In this document: positions 1-12,000 of the stretch, piece by piece
How the letters are laid out: each line of letters begins with the position of its first letter
Numbering within the stretch: the first letter of the stretch is position 1
Assembly (NCBI RefSeq): GCF_000173075.1
Contig: NZ_ABVL01000013.1
Coordinates: 62,001-126,000, forward strand
Origin: Chthoniobacter flavus Ellin428
GTDB taxonomy: Bacteria; Verrucomicrobiota; Verrucomicrobiia; Chthoniobacterales; Chthoniobacteraceae
Length of the DNA stretch: 64,000 nucleotides
Reading direction: 5' to 3'
Notes under the pieces: generated by a model
What the model was told of the DNA's origin: nothing
The model's input: the letters and a program-made list of their open reading frames with translations, nothing else
Databases searched by the model: none
Translations under genes and position numbers: made by a program

Positions 1-285
1 GAGGCGAACACCCGCTTCTTCCGCGAGGCGATGAGCAAGCTCGGCTACACCATCCTGCCCGGCACCCATCCCATCGTGCCCATCATGCTCGGCGAAGCCA
101 CCCTCGCGCAGCGCCTCGCCGAAGCCATGCTGCAGCGCGGCGTCTATGTGGTCGGCTTTTTCTATCCGGTCGTCCCGCAGGGGAAGGCACGCATTCGCAC
201 CCAGATCAGCGCCGCCCATTCCCGCGAAGACCTGGAATTCGCCGTCCAGGCCTTCGCCGAGGCCAAACGGGAGTTGGGAATTTGA
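1..285 (+). CDS. kbl: 2-amino-3-ketobutyrate CoA ligase (glycine C-acetyltransferase), C-terminal part
   Basis: The window opens inside this gene, and only the last 94 residues are visible. They match the C-terminal domain of the PLP-dependent alpha-oxoamine synthase family: the segment GTHPIVPIMLGE, then a VYVVGFFYPVVPQGKARIRTQ stretch typical of Kbl. The enzyme cleaves 2-amino-3-ketobutyrate with CoA to glycine and acetyl-CoA in threonine breakdown. It is followed after 64 bp by sdaA, which fits an amino-acid catabolism locus. The PLP lysine lies outside the window, so the closely related 8-amino-7-oxononanoate synthase (BioF) or serine palmitoyltransferase are formal alternatives; the FFYPVVP stretch favours Kbl. 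Confidence 0.88.
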   Translation, partial: EANTRFFREAMSKLGYTILPGTHPIVPIMLGEATLAQRLAEAMLQRGVYVVGFFYPVVPQGKARIRTQISAAHSREDLEFAVQAFAEAKRELGI

Positions 286-349
286 ACTCTGAATCCATGT
301 CATCCCTGGCCCGATTTATGGTATCTTCTGCATGCAGTTAGCAACGTGC

Positions 350-1729
<1,380 letters not shown>

Positions 1730-1738
1730 GCGGGGTTT

Positions 1739-1826
1739 CTTAATTTTTAATCCTTAATCCTTAATCGTTAATCCTTTTTCGAACGCGCCGGGGATTAACG
1801 ATTAAGGATTAAAGATTAAGATCAAG
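1739..1826. repeat. Intergenic stem-loop built from TTAATCC heptads
   Basis: Between sdaA and the marC-like gene the sequence becomes AT-rich and strictly periodic. The left arm holds consecutive TTAATCC/TTAATCG heptads (1753-1774); the right arm (1792-1814) is its reverse complement, giving about 21 perfectly paired bases around a 17-nt loop. It could act as a bidirectional terminator, but its size and unit structure exceed a normal terminator. Related elements lie at 17254-17327 and 49911-49995. Confidence 0.85.
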
Positions 1827-1855
1827 AAGCCGCCGCCTCCTTTCCACCACCGCCG

Positions 1856-2440
1856 ATGGACATCATCTCCGCCACGATCCTGCTGCTCACCATCATGGAT
1901 CCGCTGGGGAACGTGGCCAATTTCATCTCGGGCCTGCGCAGTGTGCCGCCGGAGCGCCGCTTGCGCGTCATCGCCCGGGAACTCGTCATCGCCCTCATCA
2001 TCCTGCTCGTCTTTCTTTTCTGCGGACGGTGGATCATGTCGTTGCTGCATCTGAAGGAAGAAGCGCTCTTCATCAGCGGCGGCATCGTGCTCTTTCTTAT
2101 CGCCCTCAAGATGATCTTCCCGCCGAGCGTGCGGGAACGCGATGAGGTCGCCCTCGAACCCTTCATCGTGCCCCTGGCCACTCCCCTCATCGCCGGGCCC
2201 TCAGTCCTCGCCACCTTGCTCGTGCTCGTGAGTTCGCAACCGGAAGCCATGGGACGCTGGCTCGCTGCTCTGCTCACGTCCTGGGCCATCACCGCCGCAG
2301 TCCTGTTGCTTTCACCGGCCATCTCCCGCGTGTTGAAACAGAAAGGATCCATGGCCGTCGAACGCCTTATGGGCATGCTCCTCGTCATGATCGCCGTGCA
2401 AATGTTTCTCAACGGCTTGAAGCAATATCTCCAATCCTAG
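1856..2440 (+). CDS. MarC/YhgN-family integral membrane protein
   Basis: A 194-residue protein of the MarC family (TIGR00427, sometimes called NAAT transporters). It opens with MDIISATILLLTIMDPLGN, where the DPxGN motif in the first helix is the family hallmark. About six hydrophobic segments follow, with a charged cytosolic loop near residues 75-95 (PPSVRERDE) and APLIAGP-like motif 'ATPLIAGPS' near residue 110. The length equals that of E. coli YhgN. The physiological substrate is not established for this family; early links to multiple antibiotic resistance were not upheld. The preceding stem-loop probably isolates it from sdaA transcription. Confidence 0.9.
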   Translation: MDIISATILLLTIMDPLGNVANFISGLRSVPPERRLRVIARELVIALIILLVFLFCGRWIMSLLHLKEEALFISGGIVLFLIALKMIFPPSVRERDEVALEPFIVPLATPLIAGPSVLATLLVLVSSQPEAMGRWLAALLTSWAITAAVLLLSPAISRVLKQKGSMAVERLMGMLLVMIAVQMFLNGLKQYLQS

Positions 2441-2533
2441 CCGCTAGTTACGCATACGCGTAGCTGGCCCGATAGGGCAATCCTGCTAATACATGCCACC
2501 TTTCAGGGCATCTCCCTGAGCTCCTTCTTGATC

Positions 2534-2720
2534 ATGAGTTTTCGGTTCTCCCTCCATCCTCAAAACGCGCCGCCTTCCAGGCACATCCCGGCATGCCTTT
2601 TCAATCGCGAGTTTTCGCTACAGACCCCTCACCCAAAACGTGGCCACTTTCTTTTGCCCATCCTTGGCTCGTTTCCTGACCATGAGTTTCCGCCGATCCC
2701 TTTTCCCTCAAAACCGCGCT
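2534..2720 (+). repeat. Degenerate tandem repeat, period about 74 bp, ending in the start of the PSD1 gene
   Basis: Three imperfect copies of a motif (ATGAGTTT-C-G … CCTCAAAACGCGC) begin near 2534, 2607 and 2682. The first and third align at roughly 75% over 36 bp and both would encode MSFRxSLxPQN. The third copy is the actual 5' end of the PSD1 gene; the others lie in its 240-bp upstream gap. The middle copy has lost its ATG (GCG). This resembles decayed tandem duplication of a signal-peptide coding region. Confidence 0.5.
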
Positions 2721-5700
2721 GTCCGTCTCCTCGCGACCAGCCTATTTCTCGCTGCTGTTGGACATGTCCCAGCCGCTCACGGAGAGAAGCTCCAGTTCAA
2801 TCGCGACATCCGCCCGATCCTCTCGGACAACTGCTTCGCCTGCCACGGTACGGATTCCAAAAAGCGGGAAGCTGGCCTGCGACTCGACATTCCGGAAAGT
2901 GCCTTCAAGGCGAACGACGACGGCGACATCGCCATCACTCCGGGCGACATCGCGAAGAGCGAAGTGTGGCAGCGCATCATCAGCGATGACAAGGACGACA
3001 TGATGCCGCCGCCCAAGGCACACAAGACGCTGACCGCCGGGCAGAAAGACACGATCAAGCACTGGATCGAACAGGGCGCCAAATATCAAAAACATTGGGC
3101 CTTTGAAGCACCGCTGAAGCCGCCGGTGCCCGAACTGCGATCTCCGAACTCCGATCTTCGAAATCCCATCGACGCCTTCATCGACGAACGTCTGCAAAAG
3201 GAGGGTCTCACGCCCTCGCCCGAGGCGGATCGCGAGACGCTGCTCCGCCGTGTCACTTTCGACCTCAGCGGCCTGCCGCCCACGCCTGCCGAGACCGACG
3301 CTTTCCTCGCCGACAAATCGCCCGACGCTTACGACAAGGTCGTCGATCGACTGCTCGCCAACCGCCATTACGGCGAGCACATGGCGCACTACTGGCTCGA
3401 CCAGGCGCGCTACGGCGACACGCACGGCCTGCATCTCGACAACGAGCGCTCGATGTGGCCATACCGCGACTGGGTCGTCGACGCTTACAATCGCACCTCC
3501 CCTTCGACCAATTCACCATCGATCAGGTCGCCGGGGATCTCATTCCCAATGCGACGCGCGAGCAGATCATCGCCAGCGGCTTCAATCGTTGCAACGTCAC
3601 CACGAGCGAAGGCGGCTCCATCGATGCGGAAATACGTCTTCCGTTACGCGGTGGACCGCACGGCCACGACCGTAAACACCTGGCTCGGCCTCACCGCGCA
3701 ATGCGCCGTGTGCCACGACCACAAGTTCGACCCCATCTCGCAAAAGGAGTTTTACCAACTCTATTCCTTTTTCCATAGCACCGCTGATCCGGCGATGGAT
3801 GGCAACAAGCTGCTCACCCCGCCCATTCTCAAGCTCACCACCCCCGAGCAGGCCAGGAAGCTGGCCGAATCCGAGGCGAAGATTTCCAGCACGGAAAAGG
3901 CGATCAAGGATGCGCTGACCAAGGTCGAATACACCGATCCAGCAACCGCGCAGCCGCGCCCGCCCATCGAGGAAAAGGAGACCGTGTGGCTGGACGATGA
4001 CTTTCCTGCAGGCGCCAAGCCGCAGGTGGCCGGCGATCCCATCAAATGGGTCACCGCCGAGGAAGGCCCGGTCTTCAGCGGCAAGCGTGCGCTCAAGCGC
4101 ATCGGCAAAGGCATGGTGCAGGACTTTTATTCCGGCGGCGCGGCGCCGCTTGAAATTCCGCCCGACGGCAAACTCTTCGCCTACGTCTATCTCGACCCAA
4201 CCGATCCGCCCAAAGCCGTGATGCTCCAGTATCACAAGGGTGACTGGCTGCATCGCGCAGTGTGGGGCGATTACGAGGCCATTCAATTTGGCAAGGCCAA
4301 CACCACCGAGCGCGTGAACATGGGCGCGTTGCCGAACACCGGCCTCTGGACCCGCCTGGAAGTCGACGCCGAGAAACTCGGCCTCAAGCCCGGCGATCTC
4401 ATCACCGGACTCGCTTACACGCAGTTCGACGGCACGGTCTATTGGGACAAGGCCGGGGTCAGCGGCCGCATCGACCCCGCGGCCAATCCCACGACTTCGC
4501 AACTGGCGTGGGAAAAGCTGCACGATGGCAAGAATACGCCGGAGCTTCCCGCGGACATCAACAAGATCTTCCGCGGCACCGGCCGCAACGCACGCAACGA
4601 GGCCCAGAAGAACGCGCTCCGCGATTACTACCTCGCGAACGTTTACGCCGGGGCCAGAGCCACCTTCGAACCGCTGGACAGGGCACTCGCCGAAGCGAAG
4701 AAGGAGCGGGATGGCATCGACAATGTCGTTCCCGCCACGCTCGTGATGGCCGACATGCCGCAGCCGCGGGATAGCTTCATCATGATCCGCGGCCAATACG
4801 ACAAGCCCGGCGAGCAGGTGCACAGCAACGTGCCCGCAATGTTCCCGCCGTTGGCCAATGCGACGAATCCCACGCGGCTCGATCTTGCCCGCTGGCTGGT
4901 CGCGCCGGAGAATCCGCTAACTGCACGGGTGACCGTAAACCGGCTCTGGCAGCAATTCTTCGGCATCGGCATCGTCAAGACTCCGCGGACTCGGCTCGCA
5001 AGGGGAACCGCCGAGTCATCCCGAGTTGCTCGATTGGCTGGCGGTGACCTTCCGCGAATCCGGCTGGGACGTGAAGGCGCTCGTCCGCCGCATCGTCACC
5101 TCGGCGACCTATCGGCAATCCTCGGCCGCTTCCTCGGAGCTCTGGAAACGCGACCCGGAAAATCGCCTCCTCGCCCGCGGCCCGCGCTTTCGCCTGGATG
5201 CCGAGGAAATCCGCGACAACGCGCTCTACGTCAGCGGCCTGCTGGTCGACAAGGAAGGCGGCAAAGGCGCGCGCACCTATCAGCCGCCGAATATCTGGGA
5301 ACCGGTCGGATTCGTCGGCAGTAACACGCGCGAATACAAGCAAGACCACGGCGAAGCGCTCTACCGCCGCACCCTCTACTGCTTCCTCAAGCGCACCGCA
5401 CCGCCGCCGTTCATGACGACCTTCGACGCGCCGTCGCGCGAACAATTCTGCACCCGCCGCGAGCGCAGCGACACCCCGGTTCCAGGCGGCTCCAGCTCAT
5501 GAACGACGTGCAGCACTTCGAAATCCGCCCGTGCACTCGCCGGCCGCATCCTCACCGAAGGCGGCGAAAGCTCGCCGGCGCGCATCACCTGGGCCTTCCG
5601 CACCGTCGTCGGCCGGCACCCGAATGATCACGAGACGCTCATCATCTGGAGCGCCCTCGAGAAGCACCTCGCCCGTTATCAAAAGGATCCCGCCGCCGCG

Positions 5701-5823
5701 AAAGCCGCAGTGCACAACGGCGAATCCACTCCGCCCGCCAACCTTCCCGAACCCGAGCTCGCCGCCTGGACGCTCGTGGCAAATCTCCTGCTAAACCTCG
5801 ACGAAACCGTCACGAAGAACTGA
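2682..5823 (+). CDS. PSCyt1/PSD1 cytochrome-domain protein (DUF1549-DUF1553), disrupted by indels
   Basis: This is a large exported protein of the Planctomycetes/Verrucomicrobia. A signal peptide (residues 1-33, RLLATSLFLAAVGHVPAAHG) is followed by a haem site CFACH (C51, C54, H55) in the PSCyt1 domain, then DUF1549 and DUF1553 (PSD1). The encoded frame is broken several times. A missing base near 3494 and an extra A near 3632 offset each other. Bases are missing near 4983 and 4991, and extra bases occur near 5478, 5488 and 5525. Restoring them gives a full-length family protein ending at 5823, with typical blocks such as LPFDQFTIDQVAGDLIPNAT, GSQGEPPSHPELLDW and LQALQLMNDVQHFE. It precedes a DUF1501 gene by 4 bp, the standard pairing. 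The pair is thought to act in polymer oxidation, but its biochemistry is not established. It could be a pseudogene or carry consensus errors. Confidence 0.85.
3132..3166 (-). repeat. Heptad array inside the PSD1 coding region
   Basis: Five consecutive heptads (GAACTGC, GATCTCC, GAACTCC, GATCTTC, GAAATCC on the plus strand) occupy the linker between the PSCyt1 domain and DUF1549 and encode ELRSPNSDLRNP. Intergenic elements elsewhere in this window have the same seven-base periodicity. The encoded linker keeps the NPIDAF boundary of DUF1549 intact, so the array looks tolerated rather than disruptive. Confidence 0.6.
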
Positions 5824-5827
5824 CGCC

Positions 5828-7315
<1,488 letters not shown>

Positions 7316-7344
7316 ATTGATTCCCGGACCGGCGGTTCGCTGAA

Positions 7345-8232
7345 TCAGCCGATCCCGGAGATTCTGTTCCACAATTGCAGAAGTGGAATCTGCGACACAC
7401 CGGAGAACTGCGCGTCGCCTGCTTCGATGACGATCCAGTGGCCATCTTCGAGCTGGCCGATATCGATGGCCGCATACGGCACCTTCATTCGCGCGGCGGC
7501 TTGTTGCGCCAAAGCTCGCACATGCGCTTCTTCATCCGCGGACAAAGCCCTCAGCGGATCGTCTCCTTCCCAATAGTATCCCATCCCGAGTACTTCGCCC
7601 GCATAGATAAACAGGCGATATTCACGGCCGAAAGGAAATCCCTCGGCCGAACACCGCGAGTGACGCAGCGCCACGACCTTCCGCAAGACAACGCGGCCTC
7701 GGCTGCGATTTTCCAACTCCAGTAGCGTCCGAGTCAGGCGGCGCAATTCATCCAGCGTTTCGGCGACACACGCTTTCCAACCCCGTGCTTTCCGGGACTG
7801 CACAGCGCCTTTCACGAAAATCGGCAATCCCACTTCCGCGACCGCTTTCGCACATTCACCCTCGCTGCTGACGATCACACTTTCCGGTGTAAGCCCCTGC
7901 AGAAATGGATAGGCCGAATCGAATTCCTGAGCCACACGATGCTGGGCTGGCGTGTTCAAGAGTTGAATGTTTTTCGCGAGCGCCGCTTCGTAGATCTGCC
8001 CGTAGCGCTCAAGCGTCGGGATATAACCGATCCAAACACCGAGTTGCCTTTCAGCAAAGTGAGGAACCATCCACAGCGCCCCCTCTGCGTCCTCGCAATC
8101 CGTGAAATCTGGTGGGATGTGAAAGACTTGGCAACCGACCAACTTTGCCGCATTCGTCGAGGCCGCAATATCTCGGGCGCTCGCGGAAGGCGGTAGTTGC
8201 TCAGCACTTTCTGTCAGGACAATCATCGGCAC
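7345..8232 (-). CDS. ATP-grasp domain-containing protein
   Basis: A 295-residue soluble protein whose C-terminal two thirds carry ATP-grasp features. They are IFVKGAVQSRKARGW as the nucleotide-binding lysine strand, EYRLFIYAGEVLGMGYYWEG as the beta-barrel region, and YAAIDIGQLEDGHWIVIEAGDAQFSG as the metal-binding strand and loop (D…E…N-like pattern). Such enzymes ligate a carboxylate to an amine or thiol via an acyl-phosphate. The N-terminal part (residues 1-100) shows a Rossmann-like segment ending in LNTPAQHRVAQEFD, common in DUF4343-type ATP-grasp proteins. It stands alone between converging and diverging genes, so its substrate is unknown. A second ATG lies at 8226. Confidence 0.75.
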   Translation of the reverse strand: MPMIVLTESAEQLPPSASARDIAASTNAAKLVGCQVFHIPPDFTDCEDAEGALWMVPHFAERQLGVWIGYIPTLERYGQIYEAALAKNIQLLNTPAQHRVAQEFDSAYPFLQGLTPESVIVSSEGECAKAVAEVGLPIFVKGAVQSRKARGWKACVAETLDELRRLTRTLLELENRSRGRVVLRKVVALRHSRCSAEGFPFGREYRLFIYAGEVLGMGYYWEGDDPLRALSADEEAHVRALAQQAAARMKVPYAAIDIGQLEDGHWIVIEAGDAQFSGVSQIPLLQLWNRISGIG

Positions 8233-8355
8233 ACGCGATTACAGCAACTCCCCGCGGCATGGAACCGGATTTTCAACAATCCACACCAGCCGTGTCATAC
8301 GAAGAAAAGCGCCTCCGTCGGCGACGCTTTATTCGATACAGATATCGCACCCCCT

Positions 8356-9015
8356 ATGACATCGACTTCCCTTTTCCCGCGTTTCCTCGCGTTCACGCTT
8401 TGTTCGGCAAGCTTCGCCCTGGCCGACCCTGCATTCAAAGTCACGGTCGATACTTCCAAGGCGCCGGAGTGCGCGGAGTTTGCGGAGAAGAGTAAGGCGC
8501 TGGTCGAAGAGTGGTATCCGAAAATCAATGAGATCCTTTTCGACAAGGACCACCCGTTGCCGGCGTCGGAGATTTCGCTCATTTTCCAGCCCATGCGAGG
8601 CGTGGCGAATACGCAGAAGAACGTGCTGCGCATCTCCGCGGAATGGGTAACGAAGAAAGCGCCGAATGACTACGGGATGGTCGCGCACGAATTGACGCAC
8701 GTGGTCCAGGATTATCGCGGTCAGGGCGCCGGGTGGCTCACCGAGGGGATCGCCGATTACATCCGCGACCGCTATTTCGAGCCGGGCGTGCGGCATCACC
8801 ACATCGATCCGGATAAGAGCAGCTATCGGGACGCTTACGGCACGGCGGCGACCTTTCTCATCTGGCTCGAAGAACACAAGGACAAGGACATCGTCCGCAA
8901 GCTGAACATCGCTTCGCACGACGGCAAATACTCGCCCGAGCTCTTCAAGGAATACTGCGGCGCGGATCTCGATAGTTTGTGGAAGGAATTTGCGGAGACC
9001 TACCGGAAGCAGTGA
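8356..9015 (+). CDS. Secreted basic-secretory-protein family peptidase (HExxH)
   Basis: A 219-residue exported protein. The start at 8356 gives a clean signal peptide (FPRFLAFTLCSASFALA); the open frame extends further upstream but without signal or homology. The mature part matches the plant basic secretory protein family (PF04450), a putative zinc metallopeptidase family. The sequence reads MVAHELTHVVQDYRG, with H111-E-L-T-H115 as zinc ligands, then GAGWLTEGIADYIRDRY, with WLTEGIADY supplying the third ligand region, and AYGTAATFLIWLEE. Members are suspected extracellular or defence-like peptidases; enzymatic activity has rarely been shown. It lies 30 bp before putA on the same strand; a functional link is not evident. 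Confidence 0.85.
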   Translation: MTSTSLFPRFLAFTLCSASFALADPAFKVTVDTSKAPECAEFAEKSKALVEEWYPKINEILFDKDHPLPASEISLIFQPMRGVANTQKNVLRISAEWVTKKAPNDYGMVAHELTHVVQDYRGQGAGWLTEGIADYIRDRYFEPGVRHHHIDPDKSSYRDAYGTAATFLIWLEEHKDKDIVRKLNIASHDGKYSPELFKEYCGADLDSLWKEFAETYRKQ

Positions 9016-9045
9016 TGTTGAAGGAGAAGGCCCGGCCATTTTCCT

Positions 9046-12000
9046 ATGAAGACTGCTTTCGATCCCGAATTGATTGAGCGGGCCATTCTCCTCGCGCGCG
9101 AATTGCAGGAGCGGGCCAGTGCGCTGCAGACGCCCGCGGAACGCCGCCAGCAGGCCGAGCTCGATCGCATGCTCCAGGTGCCGGAGGACAAAGCGACGCT
9201 GGTGCAACTCACCGACCGCGCCTTTCGCGCGCACGCCCCGGAGCGCGTCGCCGAACAATTCACCCACATCCTCGATGTGCAAGGAGTGCCGCGCTTTTTC
9301 AGCCCGCTCGATCGTGCGCTGTTGCGTGGCTTCCAGACCTTCGGCGGGTGGTTGCCCGGCGTGTCCGTGCCGCTGGTGAAGGATCACATGCAACACGAGA
9401 CGGCGAATGTCGTCCTGCCCGCGGAGCCCGAAGTCCTCCACGAACACCTGCAAGCGCGGCAGGAGGAAGGCGTGCGGATGAACGTCAATTTTCTCGGCGA
9501 AGCGTTGCTCGGTGAAGAAGAAGCCCAGCGACGGATGCGCGGCTATCTCGACGCGCTGAAATCACCGGACATCGAATGCCTGTCGGTCAAGATCTCGACG
9601 ATCTACTCGCAAATCTCCGCCATGGCGCGCGCACACACCATTCGCGTGCTTTGCGATCGACTCGAACCGCTTTATCGCGCCGCCGCCGGCGCCACATTTC
9701 AACGTGAGGGCCGAAGCGTGCCGAAGTTCCTCTACCTCGACATGGAGGAGTATCGCGACATGCGCCTCACCGCCGAGGCCTTCATGCGGACGCTGGAGCG
9801 ACCGGGCCTGGAAAAGGTCAGTGCGGGCATTGCCTTGCAGGCCTACATTCCGGATTCCGCGCGCGTGTTGCGCGAACTGACGGCGTGGGCGCACCAGCGG
9901 ATCGCCAAGGGTGGCGGGCCGATCACCGTCCGTATCGTGAAAGGCGCCAACATGGAAATGGAGCGTGTGGAAGCGTCGCTGCGCGGCTGGCCCCAGGCGC
10001 CGTTCAAGACCAAGGCGGAGACCGATGCGAATTACAAACGCCTGCTCACCGAGGCGATCACGCCACAAAATCTGGCAGCGGTGCACATCGGCGTGGCCTC
10101 GCACAATCTTTTCGACCTAGCCTACGGCCTCGTGCTGGCCGATGTCGCCAAGGCGGGCGACCGGGTACAATTCGAAATGCTCGAAGGCATGGCGAATCAC
10201 CAGCGTCGAGCGCTTTTCGAACGCTCGCGCAATCTGCTTCTCTACGCGCCTGCCTGCCGGAAGGAGGATTTTCTCAACGCCATCGGCTATCTCATTCGCC
10301 GGCTCGATGAAAACACTGGTCCGGACAATTTCCTGCGCCATGCCTTCAGGCTGCACGTCGGCACCGAGGAGTGGAACGCGCTCGAACGCGGTTTCCGTGA
10401 GGCCTTTCACCTTGGGATATCCGATGCACCACGGCGGACGCAAAACCGGACCGTGCCTCACAACGAAACGGCCCGCGAGGAAGCGCCGTGGATGGAGTTA
10501 GTCAACGAACCGGATACGGATTTTGCTTTGCCGCAGAATTCCGATTGGGCGGAGCAGATCGTCCATGCTGAAGGGCCTCGCTCCGTCGAGATCCAAAATC
10601 GAGATGGGGCGCTGACGGAGCAGCTTCCTCCGAACGAATCGCTCCCCCGCATCCCGCTCGTCCTCGGTGGAGAAACGATCCGCAATCGCGAGACACGCCC
10701 ATGCCTCGACCCTTCGCGGCCGGGAGTCACGCTCTGTGACTATGCGCTGGCCACCGACGATGATGTGGATCGCGCCGTCGCCGCGGCACACGCCGATGTC
10801 ACCGGTTGGCGATCGTTGAGCCATCAAGCCCGCTCCGCCATTCTCGGCACCGTCGCCGCTGAGTTGCGCAAGGCTCGCGGCGCACTCATGTGGGCGGCGC
10901 TGGCCAATGGTGGCAAGACGCTCACCGAATCCGATCCGGAGGTTTCCGAGGCGATTGATTTCCTCGAATTCTATCGCGCATCGGCCCGGGAGTTTTTCGA
11001 ACTGCCGACGCTCGAGGCGCGCGCGCTCGGTGTGGTCGTCGTTGTCCCGCCATGGAATTTTCCCATCGCCATCCCCTGCGGCGGGATGGCCGCGGCGCTG
11101 GCCGCCGGCAATACCGTGATCCTCAAGCCCGCGAGCGATACCGTGCTCGTCGCATGGGAACTTTGTCAGTGCTTCTGGCGCGGCGGCGTACCACGGGAAG
11201 TGCTGCAATTCGTCCCCTGCCCGGGCAGCGGTGCGGGCCAGCGGTTGGTTACGCATCCGCATGTCGATGCCGTCATCCTCACCGGCGGCACCGCGACCGC
11301 GCTTCATCTTCTACAGGCTCGTCCCGATTTGCGACTCTTCGCCGAGACCGGGGGCAAGAATGCGACCATCGTCACCGCTCTCGCCGACCGCGAACAGGCC
11401 ATCAAGCACGTGCTCCACTCCGCTTTCAGCCACAGCGGACAGAAGTGCTCGGCCACATCTCTGCTCCTGCTGGAGGCGGAAGTTTACGACGATCCCGCCT
11501 TCCAGCGCATGCTGGTCGACGCCGTCCGCAGCCTGCATGTGGGCTCCGCGTGGGATTTGGAAACGAAGATCGGTCCGCTCATTCGTCCGCCCGCCGGCGA
11601 ACTCGCCCGCGCACTCACCGCGCTCGAACCCGGTGAGTCGTGGGCCGTCGAACCTCTTCAAGTCGGCGACAATCCGCATCTATGGTCGCCGGGAGTGAAG
11701 TGGGACGTGCAACCCGGCAGCATCACGCATCACACGGAATTCTTCGGCCCGTTGCTTGGCGTGATACGTTTCACCAAGCTGAGCGAAGCGATCTCGCTTG
11801 TGAACGCCACGGGTTACGGGCTCACCTCCGGACTCGAATCGCTCGACGAACGCGAGCAGGCGGAATGGCGCGACGGCATCCGAGCCGGCAACCTTTACAT
11901 CAACCGCGGGACCACGGGCGCGATCGTCCTGCGGCAGCCCTTCGGCGGCGTGGGCAAGTCCTCGTTCGGACCGGGCATGAAAGCGGGCGGACCAAACTAT

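Noticed and set aside
3597..4823. 408-codon minus-strand frame opposite PSD1
   Set aside because: Mirrors the codon pattern of the plus-strand gene; composition is Gly/Ala/Arg/Val rich without motifs.
8329..9453. 374-codon minus-strand frame across the peptidase/putA junction
   Set aside because: Overlaps two well-supported plus-strand genes and has no homology signal.
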